DNA of 64,000 nucleotides from Rhizobium sp. 18065 (GTDB lineage: Bacteria > Pseudomonadota > Alphaproteobacteria > Rhizobiales > Rhizobiaceae). The notes under the pieces are model-generated. The model was not told the DNA's origin. It did not search any database and was given only the letters and a program-made list of their open reading frames with translations. This document shows, one piece after another, positions 53,601 through 61,372 of this stretch. The stretch covers positions 62,001 through 126,000 of the forward strand of contig NZ_CACSJP010000011.1 in assembly GCF_902706095.1 (NCBI RefSeq), read 5' to 3'. Numbering within the stretch: position 1 is the first letter of the stretch; each line of letters opens with the position of its first letter. The position numbers and the translations under genes were made by a program.

Positions 53601-54653
53601 CCTGGTGAAGATCCGATCGGCATCCCGACCCAGCATTTCATGTTCGGACCAGCCGAAGATACGCTCCGCTCCGCGGTTCCAGCGTGCCACCTTTCCATCG
53701 ATATCGAATGCGATAATCGCGTAGTCGGTCGCGCTGTCGAGAATTTGCCGGTTGCGGGCTTCACCGGCGCGCAAGGTGGTTTCCGCCTCCACCTTGCCTG
53801 TGATATCGGTTCCCTGAACGAACACACCGGTGATTTTACCCTTGCGATCAAGGATAGCCTGACAAACGATATCGACGTGACGTGTCCCAATGCGATCTTC
53901 GTCTGTTCCTTGCAAGTCCACCTTCAAGGCTCTACCGGTAAATGTCTTCCCGGTTTCAAAGACGCGGTCGAGGATCCTGCTGTAACCTTGACCTGCCAGT
54001 TCCGGGAGGGCCTGTGCAAGCGGCACTCCCACCAGATCACGACGATCGACGAGTTGGAAAAATGCGTCGTTCGCAACGTCGAAGACGTGGTTGGGACCGT
54101 AAACCGTTGCCATGAACCCCGGCGCTTGCGTAAAAAGATCCCGCAAGCGGTTACGCTCGCCGTTGAGCCACTGCTCTGTTAGCACGGTTTCGGTGGTTTC
54201 GACGACGACGGCCATGACGCCGACGATCGAGCCCGCCTCATCCATGACCGGCGAATAGTCAAGGTCGGCCCAGGCTTGATCGGGCTCTCCTTCCCGGTAG
54301 AGGGTGAGAGCTTGGTCACTGAATGAAAGGGTGTCTCCCGAAAGACAAACTGTGAGGACCCGGGCATTGAGATCGGAGGCTTCCGGCCATCCGTCGAGGA
54401 CCTTCATGCCAAGCAGGGCCGGGTGGCGGCTGCCTGCGAAAGCCGCGTAGCCGTCATTGTAGATCATAATGCCGTCCGGACCCCAGAGCGTTGCAATCGC
54501 CAAAGGCGACCGCATGATCAGCAGGACAGTCGAGCGCATGGCAGCTGGCCATGTTTCGATGGCTCCCACTGCGGTCTGCGACCAGTCGAATGCGGCTACC
54601 AGCTGGCCGGTTGGGCCGCTTTCCTTGAGCAATGGAAGAAAACTTGTATTCAA
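50655..54653 (-). CDS. Large multi-PAS hybrid histidine kinase with two receivers
   Basis: About 1330 residues, no membrane helix. An N-terminal PAS-like segment ('LLKESGPTGQLVAAFDWSQT' type) is followed by four to five further PAS/PAC units (for example 'GRDITAEKEAAEAL' closes the last). Then come a HisKA domain ('GGVAHDFNNLMQVVSGNL'), an ATPase domain ('EGKGTGLGLSMVYGFVKQSG') and two C-terminal receivers ('LLFTDVVMPG' and 'LLLTDVGLPGMSG'). It should integrate several soluble or redox cues. The TTG at 54653 is chosen since homology-like sequence begins there; the frame extends to a GTG at 54731 without ribosome-binding site. The lone receiver at 49824 is a likely partner. Confidence 0.9.
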   Translation of the reverse strand: MNTSFLPLLKESGPTGQLVAAFDWSQTAVGAIETWPAAMRSTVLLIMRSPLAIATLWGPDGIMIYNDGYAAFAGSRHPALLGMKVLDGWPEASDLNARVLTVCLSGDTLSFSDQALTLYREGEPDQAWADLDYSPVMDEAGSIVGVMAVVVETTETVLTEQWLNGERNRLRDLFTQAPGFMATVYGPNHVFDVANDAFFQLVDRRDLVGVPLAQALPELAGQGYSRILDRVFETGKTFTGRALKVDLQGTDEDRIGTRHVDIVCQAILDRKGKITGVFVQGTDITGKVEAETTLRAGEARNRQILDSATDYAIIAFDIDGKVARWNRGAERIFGWSEHEMLGRDADRIFTRSDQSIHRIETEMGLALKHGAANDERWHIRKNGEEFWASGEMSPLQDDSGSLIGFVKVLRDRTSEHQANKKLKESEALLHRAQEVGGVGVFSIDLKSDVVHVSPEFCRIFGVPEAERLPVALIETCVLPEDRHIRSSAQTRSTEEAQLDVQYRIHRAGDGALRYIARKAEFEGGTTEKPARLVGVVQDVTDRVNNERALRESEERFKGLAQALPNHVWTAAADGQLDWFNERIYAYSGLVEGELVGNGWTAMVHPDDLGSVTSHWLEALQSGAVYETEFRLRRHDGVFRWHLVRAVPIRDGEGRIFRWIGTNTDVDELRATREALADLTNDLASQVEDRTADRDRMWRLSTEIMLVADVNGVVTAANPAFLLLLGQTERWLLGKSFMDFVHPDDRRATLDELEKLAQGARTLNFVNRYRAEDGFYRDISWTAVPDGRLIHAVGRDITAEKEAAEALRTTELALQQAQKMESIGNLTGGVAHDFNNLMQVVSGNLQLLKKDLVGDLKAERRIANALQGIDRGAKLASQLLSFGRRQPLEPKVINFGRQVSAMDDMLKRTLGEAVEIETMVYPDLWNVQVDPTQIENALLNLSINARDAMDGAGKLTIEVRNAVLDREYVKGNPEVAPGQYVMLAVSDTGTGMTPDVMEKVFEPFFSTKPEGKGTGLGLSMVYGFVKQSGGHIKIYSEAGQGTSIKLYFPRVDREEDVFTVLVPADIVGGSETILIAEDDEAVRATAVELLTDLGYKILSAKDASAALSILESGAHVDLLFTDVVMPGPLKSPELASIARERDPALAVLFTSGYTENSIVHGGRLDPGVELLSKPYTREAMARKIRHVLANQQQRTQATQGSAPSTRPTQTPAIAVPLDILLVEDDVLIRMNTVDMLDELGHTVTEAGDAKTALDLFSADRFDLLLTDVGLPGMSGIELARILRGIKSDIAVIFATGDPNVPTLPGNGMTEILVKPYSVEAMTKVLHAVSPVTR

Positions 54654-55065
54654 TTCACAGGCCCCAGCATGATCTCGAAGCAAGTTGCGACAGTATAAGC
54701 TATGCACGATGGGAACCCGATACGGCAACACTTAAGCGAGCGAGCGAGGCCCTGGATCGAAACGCATTGCAAGAGTCCGGACAAAGTCATAACTGCGGGG
54801 GATTATATAAGCGACACCTTCGAACCCATTCCACCAAGATCGAACCAACCGGCAGGCAAGACCCAACGCTCCTCATCGCTCTGCCCTCTAGGGGAGAGGA
54901 AACACGCTACCCCCACCACCAAATCAAAGCCCAGGATGCGGCAGCAGGGCGGCGAAGGGAACGGGCGCTATCTGCCGACCAAACCCCATCCGGAAGGAAC
55001 CACTGGTCATCACCGGTCTCGACTCCAATAGTCGATCGCCCAACTACGCTCTCAAGGAGAGCCTA
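54654..55065. other. 412-bp intergenic region
   Basis: It lies between the hybrid kinase start and the stop of the MBL gene, both on the minus strand. It must contain the kinase promoter. No FixK box, repeat or gene was recognised. Confidence 0.35.
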
Positions 55066-56658
55066 TCACGCCTGGAGTGCTCGTCTTATCTTACGGATCA
55101 CCACCCCTCGCGCCTTATCGTCTGCGGCGTTTCGAAGTTCGGACTGAAGATCGAGCAGCAGCTTCTGATAATCGTTGTTCCAATCGCGATGTCCGGCTTG
55201 CTGGGGATCGATGCGGGGCGGCGGCGCATCAGGCGAGATATCGATCGGTCCGCTGAGTTCCAAACGAAAAGCAGAATCGAGCCGGGGACGATAGACGCGA
55301 TCCTCGCCGACAAGGGCAGCGGCTCTGTGCGCCATTGCTTCCAACGCGTCTTGCTCGCCGTGGACAAGAAAGACCGCCTGTCGAACCGGCAGCCGTTCTG
55401 CCAACCACGCGGACAGTTCGGCGCCATCGGCGTGGCCGCTATAAACATCGATGGAACGAATCCGGGCTCGAACGCTGATCTCGTCCCCTTGGATCCGGAC
55501 GGTGGCTGCGCCGTCCTGAAGTATTCGTCCGAGGGTACCGGCAGCCTGAAAACCGACGAGCAACACAGTTCCTTCTTCGCGCCACAACCAATTCTTGAGG
55601 CGGTGGCGTATTCGCCCCGCTTCGCACATTCCGCTTGCCGCGATGACAATATGGAACCCGTGGATGAAGTCGACCGCCTTCGATTGTTCGACGGTTTGGG
55701 TAAACCGCACGTTCTTTGAACGGATCGCCCTGACCAGCAGGTCACCATTTTCAAGATCATGACGGTGCTTTTCGAAGATTTCAGTCGCTCGGATCGCCAA
55801 CGGTGAATCGATGATAATCGGGCAGGATGGAATTTCGCCCTTTTCCATCAAATATACCAGGTCGGCGAGCAGTTCCTGTGTCCGCTCCACCGCAAAGGAC
55901 GGAATGATCAGGGCACCCTCGCGATGTTGGCTGGCGGCTGAAACCTCAAGGGCGAGAATCCGGCGCCGACCTTCATCGGTCGTGTCGAAGCGGTCTGTAC
56001 CGCCGTAGGTGCTTTCACAAACGACGTAGTCGAAACCCGCTGGTGCCTCCGGGTCATGCTGAAGCAGCTTGAAACCAGAACCGATGTCTCCGGAAAACAA
56101 CAACCGGAGCCGATCATCCGCTTGCCCGATTTCCATTTCTATGGAAGCCGAACCGAGAAGATGGCCGGCGTTCCAGAAACGCACATGAATATCTTCCGCA
56201 ATCTCCTGCCACTGGCGCAGTGGTACCGGTCGAAACTGGGTTAACACGATTGCCGCGTCCGCCGCATCATAGATTGGCTCGACCTGTCCTCGCGATCGTC
56301 GGCGATTGCGCCGGTTAAGCTGCTCGACTTCGAACTGCTGGATATGGGCGGAATCCGGCAGCATCACGCTGCAGAGGTCCATCGTGCCACCGGTCGCATA
56401 GATTGGTCCTCTGTAGCCGAAACGTGCCAGCTTCGGCAAAAGTCCGGCATGATCGATATGCGCGTGGGTGAGCACAACCGCCAGGATACTTTCAGGATCG
56501 AACGGAAAAGGGCGGTAATTCAGTTCTTTTTCCGTTTTGGAACCTTGGAACATACCGCAGTCGATAAGGATTTTCCCGCTGGCGGTTTCGATTGCGAAGC
56601 AAGAGCCGGTCACCGTGCCGGCCGCCCCGTGGAACCTGATTATGGGTCGATTTTGCAT
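55066..56658 (-). CDS. MBL-fold/beta-CASP metallo-hydrolase (RNase-like)
   Basis: A 530-residue metallo-beta-lactamase-fold protein with beta-CASP domain, the group of RNA-processing nucleases. The zinc site is visible: 'VLTHAHIDHAGLLPKL' (HxHxDH), 'FWNAGHLLGSASIEM' and 'LLFSGDIGSGF'. The beta-CASP motifs follow in 'IIPSFAVERTQELL' and 'VIAASGMCEAGRI', and the C-terminal His in 'SGHADGAEL'. A near-perfect FixK box (56708-56721) would start its transcript 15 bases before the ATG, suggesting that RNA turnover is adjusted at low oxygen. It is divergent from fixN. Confidence 0.92.
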   Translation of the reverse strand: MQNRPIIRFHGAAGTVTGSCFAIETASGKILIDCGMFQGSKTEKELNYRPFPFDPESILAVVLTHAHIDHAGLLPKLARFGYRGPIYATGGTMDLCSVMLPDSAHIQQFEVEQLNRRNRRRSRGQVEPIYDAADAAIVLTQFRPVPLRQWQEIAEDIHVRFWNAGHLLGSASIEMEIGQADDRLRLLFSGDIGSGFKLLQHDPEAPAGFDYVVCESTYGGTDRFDTTDEGRRRILALEVSAASQHREGALIIPSFAVERTQELLADLVYLMEKGEIPSCPIIIDSPLAIRATEIFEKHRHDLENGDLLVRAIRSKNVRFTQTVEQSKAVDFIHGFHIVIAASGMCEAGRIRHRLKNWLWREEGTVLLVGFQAAGTLGRILQDGAATVRIQGDEISVRARIRSIDVYSGHADGAELSAWLAERLPVRQAVFLVHGEQDALEAMAHRAAALVGEDRVYRPRLDSAFRLELSGPIDISPDAPPPRIDPQQAGHRDWNNDYQKLLLDLQSELRNAADDKARGVVIRKIRRALQA

Positions 56659-56707
56659 GCTTGTGCCCTCCCGCTGTTAGAATACATTCTTTTAAACCTG
56701 TTGCGTA

Positions 56708-56721
56708 TTGATCCTGATCAT
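56708..56721. promoter_or_regulatory. FixK box in the MBL/fixN divergent promoter region
   Basis: TTGATCCTGATCAT matches TTGAT-N4-ATCAA except for the last base. Leftward it predicts a start near 56673, 15 bases before the MBL gene. Rightward it predicts a start near 56756, giving fixN a 127-base leader. A half-site-like TTGATACTTGTCTG (56776-56789) lies closer to fixN but matches poorly. Confidence 0.75.
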
Positions 56722-56882
56722 TACCCGCGAGGTGCGATGTCAGCGCCTTGCGATATCCATCGCACATTTCTGCACTTGATACTTGTCTGCCAAGCTATAG
56801 CTTGAGCTGAGGTCATGTGTTCGTGATGGAACTTTTATAGAATGATGGGCGTTTACAACGCCAAACAGGCGGGGGAGGAACT

Positions 56883-58541
56883 ATGGGTCAATTTACCACT
56901 GGTGAGCGCGAATTGGGCGCGGCCGTCCTCATTCTTCTCGCCATTATCGGCGTCGCGATGGCCGCCGTGGGACGATACGATCCGCTCGGCATTCACGGAG
57001 CTATCGTACTGTTTTACAGCGTTGGACTGCTGTTTCTGTTGTTTTCCGGATCATTCGCTTCTCCTCCCGATCCGGAGAGGTTTAGCAGGTACTACGACGA
57101 TCCGATCAAAGTGGGCGTCTGTCTCACCCTGCTTTGGGCAATTTTCGGCATGTTCGTCGGGGTATGGGCTGCCGCGCAACTCGCCTGGCCGTCTCTGAAT
57201 TTCGACACGTCTTGGGCGAGTTTCGGTCGCATCCGCCCGGCTCACACCACCGGCGTTATTTTCGGTTTCGGCGGGAACGCCTTGCTGACAACGTCCTTCC
57301 ACGTGGTCCAGCGAACGTCACGGGCTCGACTTGCCGACCAGTTCTCCCCGTGGTTTGTCCTTCTTGGGTTCAATCTCTTCTGTCTTATCGCCGTTTCCGG
57401 CTATTTCCTTGGTGTGACCCAGTCCAAGGAGTACGCCGAAGCCGAATGGTACGCCGACATCTGGCTCGTGATCGTCTGGGTAACATATTTCTTCCTGTAT
57501 GTTCGGACCTTGGCACGACGCAAAGAGCCCCACATCTATGTCGCCAACTGGTATTATCTGGCATTCATAATCGTGGTCGCCATCCTGCATATCGTCAACA
57601 ACCTCGCAGTCCCGATTTCGCTTGGCCATGCGAAGAGCTACACAATCTGGGCTGGAGTCCAGGACTCGATGGTACAGTGGTGGTATGGGCACAATGCCGT
57701 CGCATTCTTCCTGACCGCAGGCTTTTTGGCGATGCTTTATTACTATCTTCCCAAGCGCGCCGAGAGGCCGATTTTCTCCTATCGTCTGTCAATCCTGAGC
57801 TTCTGGGGCATTACATTCTTCTACATGTGGGCTGGCTCGCATCACCTGCATTACACGGCGCTTCCCCATTGGGTACAAAACCTCGGCATGACGTTTTCGG
57901 TCATGCTCCTGGTTCCGTCCTGGGCATCTGCCGGAAACGCTCTTCTGACCCTCAACGGCGCCTGGCATAAGGTGCGGGACGACGCCACGCTTCGATTCAT
58001 GATGATGGCCGCGTTTTTCTACGGCCTTTCCACATTCGAAGGGTCGTTCCTGGCCATTCGCCCTGTAAACTCGCTGTCGCACTATACCGACTGGACCGTC
58101 GGCCATGTCCATGCCGGCGCTCTTGGGTGGGTCGCGATGATCACCTTCGGCGCGCTCTACACGCTGGTCCCGTCGATCTGGAAGCGCGAAAGGATGTATT
58201 CGGCCGCGCTCGTCGAAGTGCATTTCTGGCTCGCACTCATCGGAACCCTCATCTACGTCTTTGCCATGTGGAATTCCGGCATCATCCAAGGGCTGATGTG
58301 GCGGACCTACTCTCCCGACAACACACTGGTCTATTCGTTCGTCGATACGCTGGTCGCGATGTACCCCTATTATATCGCGCGTGCTTTTGGTGGGTTGCTG
58401 TTCCTCCTCGGCGCAATCGTCGCGGCATACAACGTCTGGATGACGATCCGAACACCGGAGACCGTCCTCAAAGAGGCGAGCGATGATCTGCCGATCGGAG
58501 CAGGCACTTTGAACGGTGCCACCACCTCGCCTGCGGAGTAG
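56883..58541 (+). CDS. fixN: FixN/CcoN, catalytic subunit of cbb3 cytochrome oxidase
   Basis: A 552-residue integral membrane subunit (about 12 helices or more) that reduces oxygen to water and pumps protons with high oxygen affinity. Haem and copper ligands are visible: 'RPAHTTGVIFGF', 'WWYGHNAVAFFL' (CuB His), 'GSHHLHYTALP' (two CuB His) and 'VGHVHAGALGW' (haem His pair). GGGGGAGG precedes the ATG. It heads the run fixN-fixO-fixQ-fixP and is divergent from the MBL gene, with a FixK box between. The family is normally induced at micromolar or lower oxygen. Confidence 0.97.
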   Translation: MGQFTTGERELGAAVLILLAIIGVAMAAVGRYDPLGIHGAIVLFYSVGLLFLLFSGSFASPPDPERFSRYYDDPIKVGVCLTLLWAIFGMFVGVWAAAQLAWPSLNFDTSWASFGRIRPAHTTGVIFGFGGNALLTTSFHVVQRTSRARLADQFSPWFVLLGFNLFCLIAVSGYFLGVTQSKEYAEAEWYADIWLVIVWVTYFFLYVRTLARRKEPHIYVANWYYLAFIIVVAILHIVNNLAVPISLGHAKSYTIWAGVQDSMVQWWYGHNAVAFFLTAGFLAMLYYYLPKRAERPIFSYRLSILSFWGITFFYMWAGSHHLHYTALPHWVQNLGMTFSVMLLVPSWASAGNALLTLNGAWHKVRDDATLRFMMMAAFFYGLSTFEGSFLAIRPVNSLSHYTDWTVGHVHAGALGWVAMITFGALYTLVPSIWKRERMYSAALVEVHFWLALIGTLIYVFAMWNSGIIQGLMWRTYSPDNTLVYSFVDTLVAMYPYYIARAFGGLLFLLGAIVAAYNVWMTIRTPETVLKEASDDLPIGAGTLNGATTSPAE

Positions 58542-58545
58542 ACCT

Positions 58546-59298
58546 ATGCCGGAACTGATGCACAGAAAGCTTGAACGATCTGCGACGGGTTTCATGCTGG
58601 CAATCATTGCCGCTGCAAGTGTCGGCGGGATCGTGGAAATCGCCCCGTTGTTCACGATCGACGATACCGTCGAAACCGTAACAGACATGCGCCTTTACAC
58701 CCCTTTGGAATTGGCCGGACGTGATATTTATGTGCGCGAAGGCTGTTATGCCTGTCATAGTCAGATGATCCGCACGTTGCGAGATGAAGTCGAGCGCTAC
58801 GGACCTTATTCGCTCGCCGTGGAATCCCAGTATGATCACCCGATGCTGTGGGGATCAAAAAGGACCGGTCCGGATCTCGCCCGTATCGGAGGTAAATACT
58901 CCGACTTCTGGCACGTGGCGCATCTCACCAACCCTCGAGACGTCGTACCGGAATCGAACATGCCGTCCTATCGATGGCTTGCGACGACGCCCCTCGACCT
59001 CACGGACCTGCCTCTTAAACTGCGAGCACAAAAGGCAGTCGGGGTGCCTTACACCGACGAGATGATTTCGAATGCGTCGCGAGATGCGTATGGACAGGCA
59101 TTGCCGGATAGCGAACAGGCGTCGGGCGTCAGCGAAAGATACGGCGAGGCGACACAGATTTCGGCGTTCGATGGAGTGACCACCAATGTTACCGAGATGG
59201 ATGCCTTGGTCGCGTACTTGCAGGTTCTTGGACAGCTGACGAAAGCCGCATACGAAAACACCGCCGCGCCCGAACAGATGCCCAACCCGAACGATTGA
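58546..59298 (+). CDS. fixO: FixO/CcoO, mono-haem cytochrome c subunit
   Basis: A 250-residue membrane-anchored cytochrome c of the cbb3 oxidase. One N-terminal helix ('GFMLAIIAAASVGGIVEIAP') is followed by a periplasmic domain with one haem motif 'CYACH' and a later axial Met region ('ESNMPSYRWL'). It passes electrons from FixP to FixN. The ATG at 58546 follows GGAG and is four bases after the fixN stop. Length is usual. Confidence 0.97.
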   Translation: MPELMHRKLERSATGFMLAIIAAASVGGIVEIAPLFTIDDTVETVTDMRLYTPLELAGRDIYVREGCYACHSQMIRTLRDEVERYGPYSLAVESQYDHPMLWGSKRTGPDLARIGGKYSDFWHVAHLTNPRDVVPESNMPSYRWLATTPLDLTDLPLKLRAQKAVGVPYTDEMISNASRDAYGQALPDSEQASGVSERYGEATQISAFDGVTTNVTEMDALVAYLQVLGQLTKAAYENTAAPEQMPNPND

Positions 59299-59307
59299 GA
59301 GGACGAG

Positions 59308-59478
59308 ATGGACGTCAGTCATGACACGCTGGTCGAAGCGGCCAAGACATGGGGCCTGTTCTATCTGATCGGCTTCTCGATTTGTGTCGTCATTTATACC
59401 TTCCTTCCTTCCAACAGGTCGCGTTTCGAGCGCGCCGAAGAGCATGTCTTTGACAAGGAGGATCGCCCGTGGATGTAG
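59308..59478 (+). CDS. fixQ: FixQ/CcoQ, small cbb3 oxidase subunit
   Basis: A 56-residue membrane protein: one helix ('GLFYLIGFSICVVIYTFL') and a polar tail ('RFERAEEHVFDKED'), as typical for CcoQ, which stabilises the complex. It starts 9 bases after fixO with GAGAGGACG upstream, and its last 10 bases overlap the fixP start. Confidence 0.92.
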   Translation: MDVSHDTLVEAAKTWGLFYLIGFSICVVIYTFLPSNRSRFERAEEHVFDKEDRPWM

Positions 59479-60350
59479 AAGAGGTCGATCCGGTCAGCGG
59501 TCGAAAAACGACCGGACACGTTTGGAATGGAATCAAGGAGCTCGATACCCCGATCCCCAGGGGCGTTTTGCTGTTCCTCATTGTGACGCACGTTTTTGCC
59601 GTGCTGTGGTGGTTCTTGATGCCCACCTGGCCCTTGGGAGCAACCTACACGAAAGGCTTGCTCGGCTCCGACCAGAAAAGCACCGTCGAGGAAACCTTGC
59701 GTGACGCCAACGCCGCGCGCGTACCCTGGAGCAAGCAGATCGAAACGATGTCCTACGACGAAGTCCGCGCCGATGAGCAGCTGATGGTGAAGGTCCGCTC
59801 GAACGGGCATCAGCTTTTCGGTGACAACTGCGCAGCCTGTCACGGCAGGGATGGCAAAGGCGGGCGAAATTATCCTGACCTCACCGATGACGATTGGATT
59901 TGGGGCGGCGGTCCTGAACGAATTGCCCAGACATTGACGGTGGGCGTCAATTCCCGGCATCCTGACAGCCGGGTCGGACAGATGCCGGCTTTCGGCCGAG
60001 ACGAGATGCTGGACCGTCAACAGGTGTCGGACGTGGCCGCCTATGTTCGAGCCTTGAGCGATCCTTCGACATCCACAGCGGCCAATATCGCTCAGCTGGA
60101 CAAGGGTCGGGAAGTTTTCGTTACGACATGCGTCGCCTGTCATGGCGAGAATGCCAAAGGAAATCCGGAACTCGGAGCACCAAATCTGACCGATCAGCAC
60201 TGGATTTATGGCGGCAGCCTCCAGACGATCATCGATACGATTCACGGCGGGCGCCAGGGGCACATGCCGACATGGGACGAGCGGCTCACCCCCGTGGAAA
60301 TCAAGGTTCTCGCGCTCTACGTGAACGCCCTGGGCCAGAAGGAACCGTGA
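59469..60350 (+). CDS. fixP: FixP/CcoP, di-haem cytochrome c subunit
   Basis: A 293-residue subunit with an N-terminal membrane helix ('VLLFLIVTHVFAVLWWFL') and two periplasmic cytochrome c domains with 'CAACH' (about residue 120) and 'CVACH' (about 220). It takes electrons from the bc1 complex or soluble cytochrome. The start is GTG with AAGGAGG at ideal distance, overlapping fixQ by 10 bases. Its TGA overlaps the next ATG by one base, so the downstream small gene belongs to the same operon. Confidence 0.96.
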   Translation: MDVEEVDPVSGRKTTGHVWNGIKELDTPIPRGVLLFLIVTHVFAVLWWFLMPTWPLGATYTKGLLGSDQKSTVEETLRDANAARVPWSKQIETMSYDEVRADEQLMVKVRSNGHQLFGDNCAACHGRDGKGGRNYPDLTDDDWIWGGGPERIAQTLTVGVNSRHPDSRVGQMPAFGRDEMLDRQQVSDVAAYVRALSDPSTSTAANIAQLDKGREVFVTTCVACHGENAKGNPELGAPNLTDQHWIYGGSLQTIIDTIHGGRQGHMPTWDERLTPVEIKVLALYVNALGQKEP

Positions 60351-60547
60351 TGGCAAGCATTTTACCTGAACCCGTCAAACGATCGGTATCGGTGTGGGTC
60401 GTAGTGGCTGTCGTCGGCTTGGTCCTGATCGGCGCCAATGCTCACTTGGCGTATGTCGCCTTTTCCAGTCAACCGGACTGCGTGGTGCATCTAAAGGACA
60501 AGGGCGAGGCGCCCGGAAAATTTCGCGCTGCCAAATCGGCATGTTGA
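60350..60547 (+). CDS. Small single-helix membrane protein following fixP
   Basis: A 65-residue protein: one N-terminal membrane helix ('VWVVVAVVGLVLIGANAHLA') and a short exported tail with two cysteines ('QPDCVVHL' and 'KSAC' at the very end). It starts on the fixP stop (TGATG). It is too short to be FixH, although it occupies the place where fixG and fixH usually lie. The two tail cysteines could bind copper or form a disulphide, so an accessory role in oxidase assembly is possible but unproven. Confidence 0.7.
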   Translation: MASILPEPVKRSVSVWVVVAVVGLVLIGANAHLAYVAFSSQPDCVVHLKDKGEAPGKFRAAKSAC

Positions 60548-60560
60548 GCAGGAGACGACG

Positions 60561-61367
60561 ATGGCCGGCAGAGAACATTCCCCCGTATTGATTTCCGAGG
60601 TCTCGGATATCGAGGAGACGCGTAATATCAGGTGGAAACGAGATCTCTCCTGGGCGGCACCCTTGCGATGGCTTTCGTTGGGCTGGAAAGATCTCTGGAC
60701 GCGACCTGTTCCAAGTCTCCTGTATGGGGTGGCTGTGTGCGCCGCCTCCATCGTTTTCATTGTCTATATGTTCGATACCGGCAGGGATTATTTCCTGTTT
60801 CCTGCACTGGCGGGGTTTCTCATCGTCGGACCGCTGGTGGCAGCGGGCCTTTATCTCAAAAGCCGCAACATCGAAAGCGGGACGCAGGTAACCCTTCGAA
60901 CCATGCTGGCTGTTCAGCCGCTCGCCGGTGCACAGGTCTTTTTTACCGGAATGATTCTGGTGATGCTGATGATGCTTTGGATGAGGGCCGCGGTTCTGGT
61001 GTATGCCCTTTTCTTCGGGATACAGCCCTTTCCAGGCCTGCCACAGGTCCTTCACATACTCATCACGACTTCGACCGGCTGGGCCATGCTCGTCGTAGGG
61101 AGTCTCATTGGATCGCTGTTCGCCGGTTTCGCGTTCGCGATAAGCGTCTTTTCCATCCCGATGTTGCTCGATCGTCGGATCGATACGATCACTGCCATGG
61201 CGATCAGTACCGCAATGGTCTGGAATAATCTGCGGCCATCCTTGATGTGGGGTGCCATCGTGCTGGCGCTCTTCCTCGTCAGCATCGCAACGGGTTTGAT
61301 CGGATTGATTGTTATTTTTCCGTGGCTGGGTCATGCGACATGGCATGCTTATCGAGAGATGCGGTAG
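60561..61367 (+). CDS. DUF2189 family membrane protein
   Basis: A 268-residue protein with about six membrane helices and the family start 'APLRWLSLGWKDLWTRPVPS'. The function is not established; DUF2189 genes are often found with cytochrome oxidase loci of alphaproteobacteria. GGAGACG lies upstream of the ATG, and fixI begins six bases after its stop, so it is embedded in the oxidase operon. A role in assembly or quality control of the oxidase is inference from context. Confidence 0.85.
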   Translation: MAGREHSPVLISEVSDIEETRNIRWKRDLSWAAPLRWLSLGWKDLWTRPVPSLLYGVAVCAASIVFIVYMFDTGRDYFLFPALAGFLIVGPLVAAGLYLKSRNIESGTQVTLRTMLAVQPLAGAQVFFTGMILVMLMMLWMRAAVLVYALFFGIQPFPGLPQVLHILITTSTGWAMLVVGSLIGSLFAGFAFAISVFSIPMLLDRRIDTITAMAISTAMVWNNLRPSLMWGAIVLALFLVSIATGLIGLIVIFPWLGHATWHAYREMR

Positions 61368-61372
61368 ATATC

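Noticed and set aside
59394..60356. 320-codon minus-strand frame
   Set aside because: Antisense to fixP, whose two CxxCH motifs prove the plus-strand frame.
60375..61346. 323-codon minus-strand frame
   Set aside because: Antisense to the DUF2189 and small membrane protein genes; composition rich in Arg, His, Gln and Pro, typical of a shadow frame.
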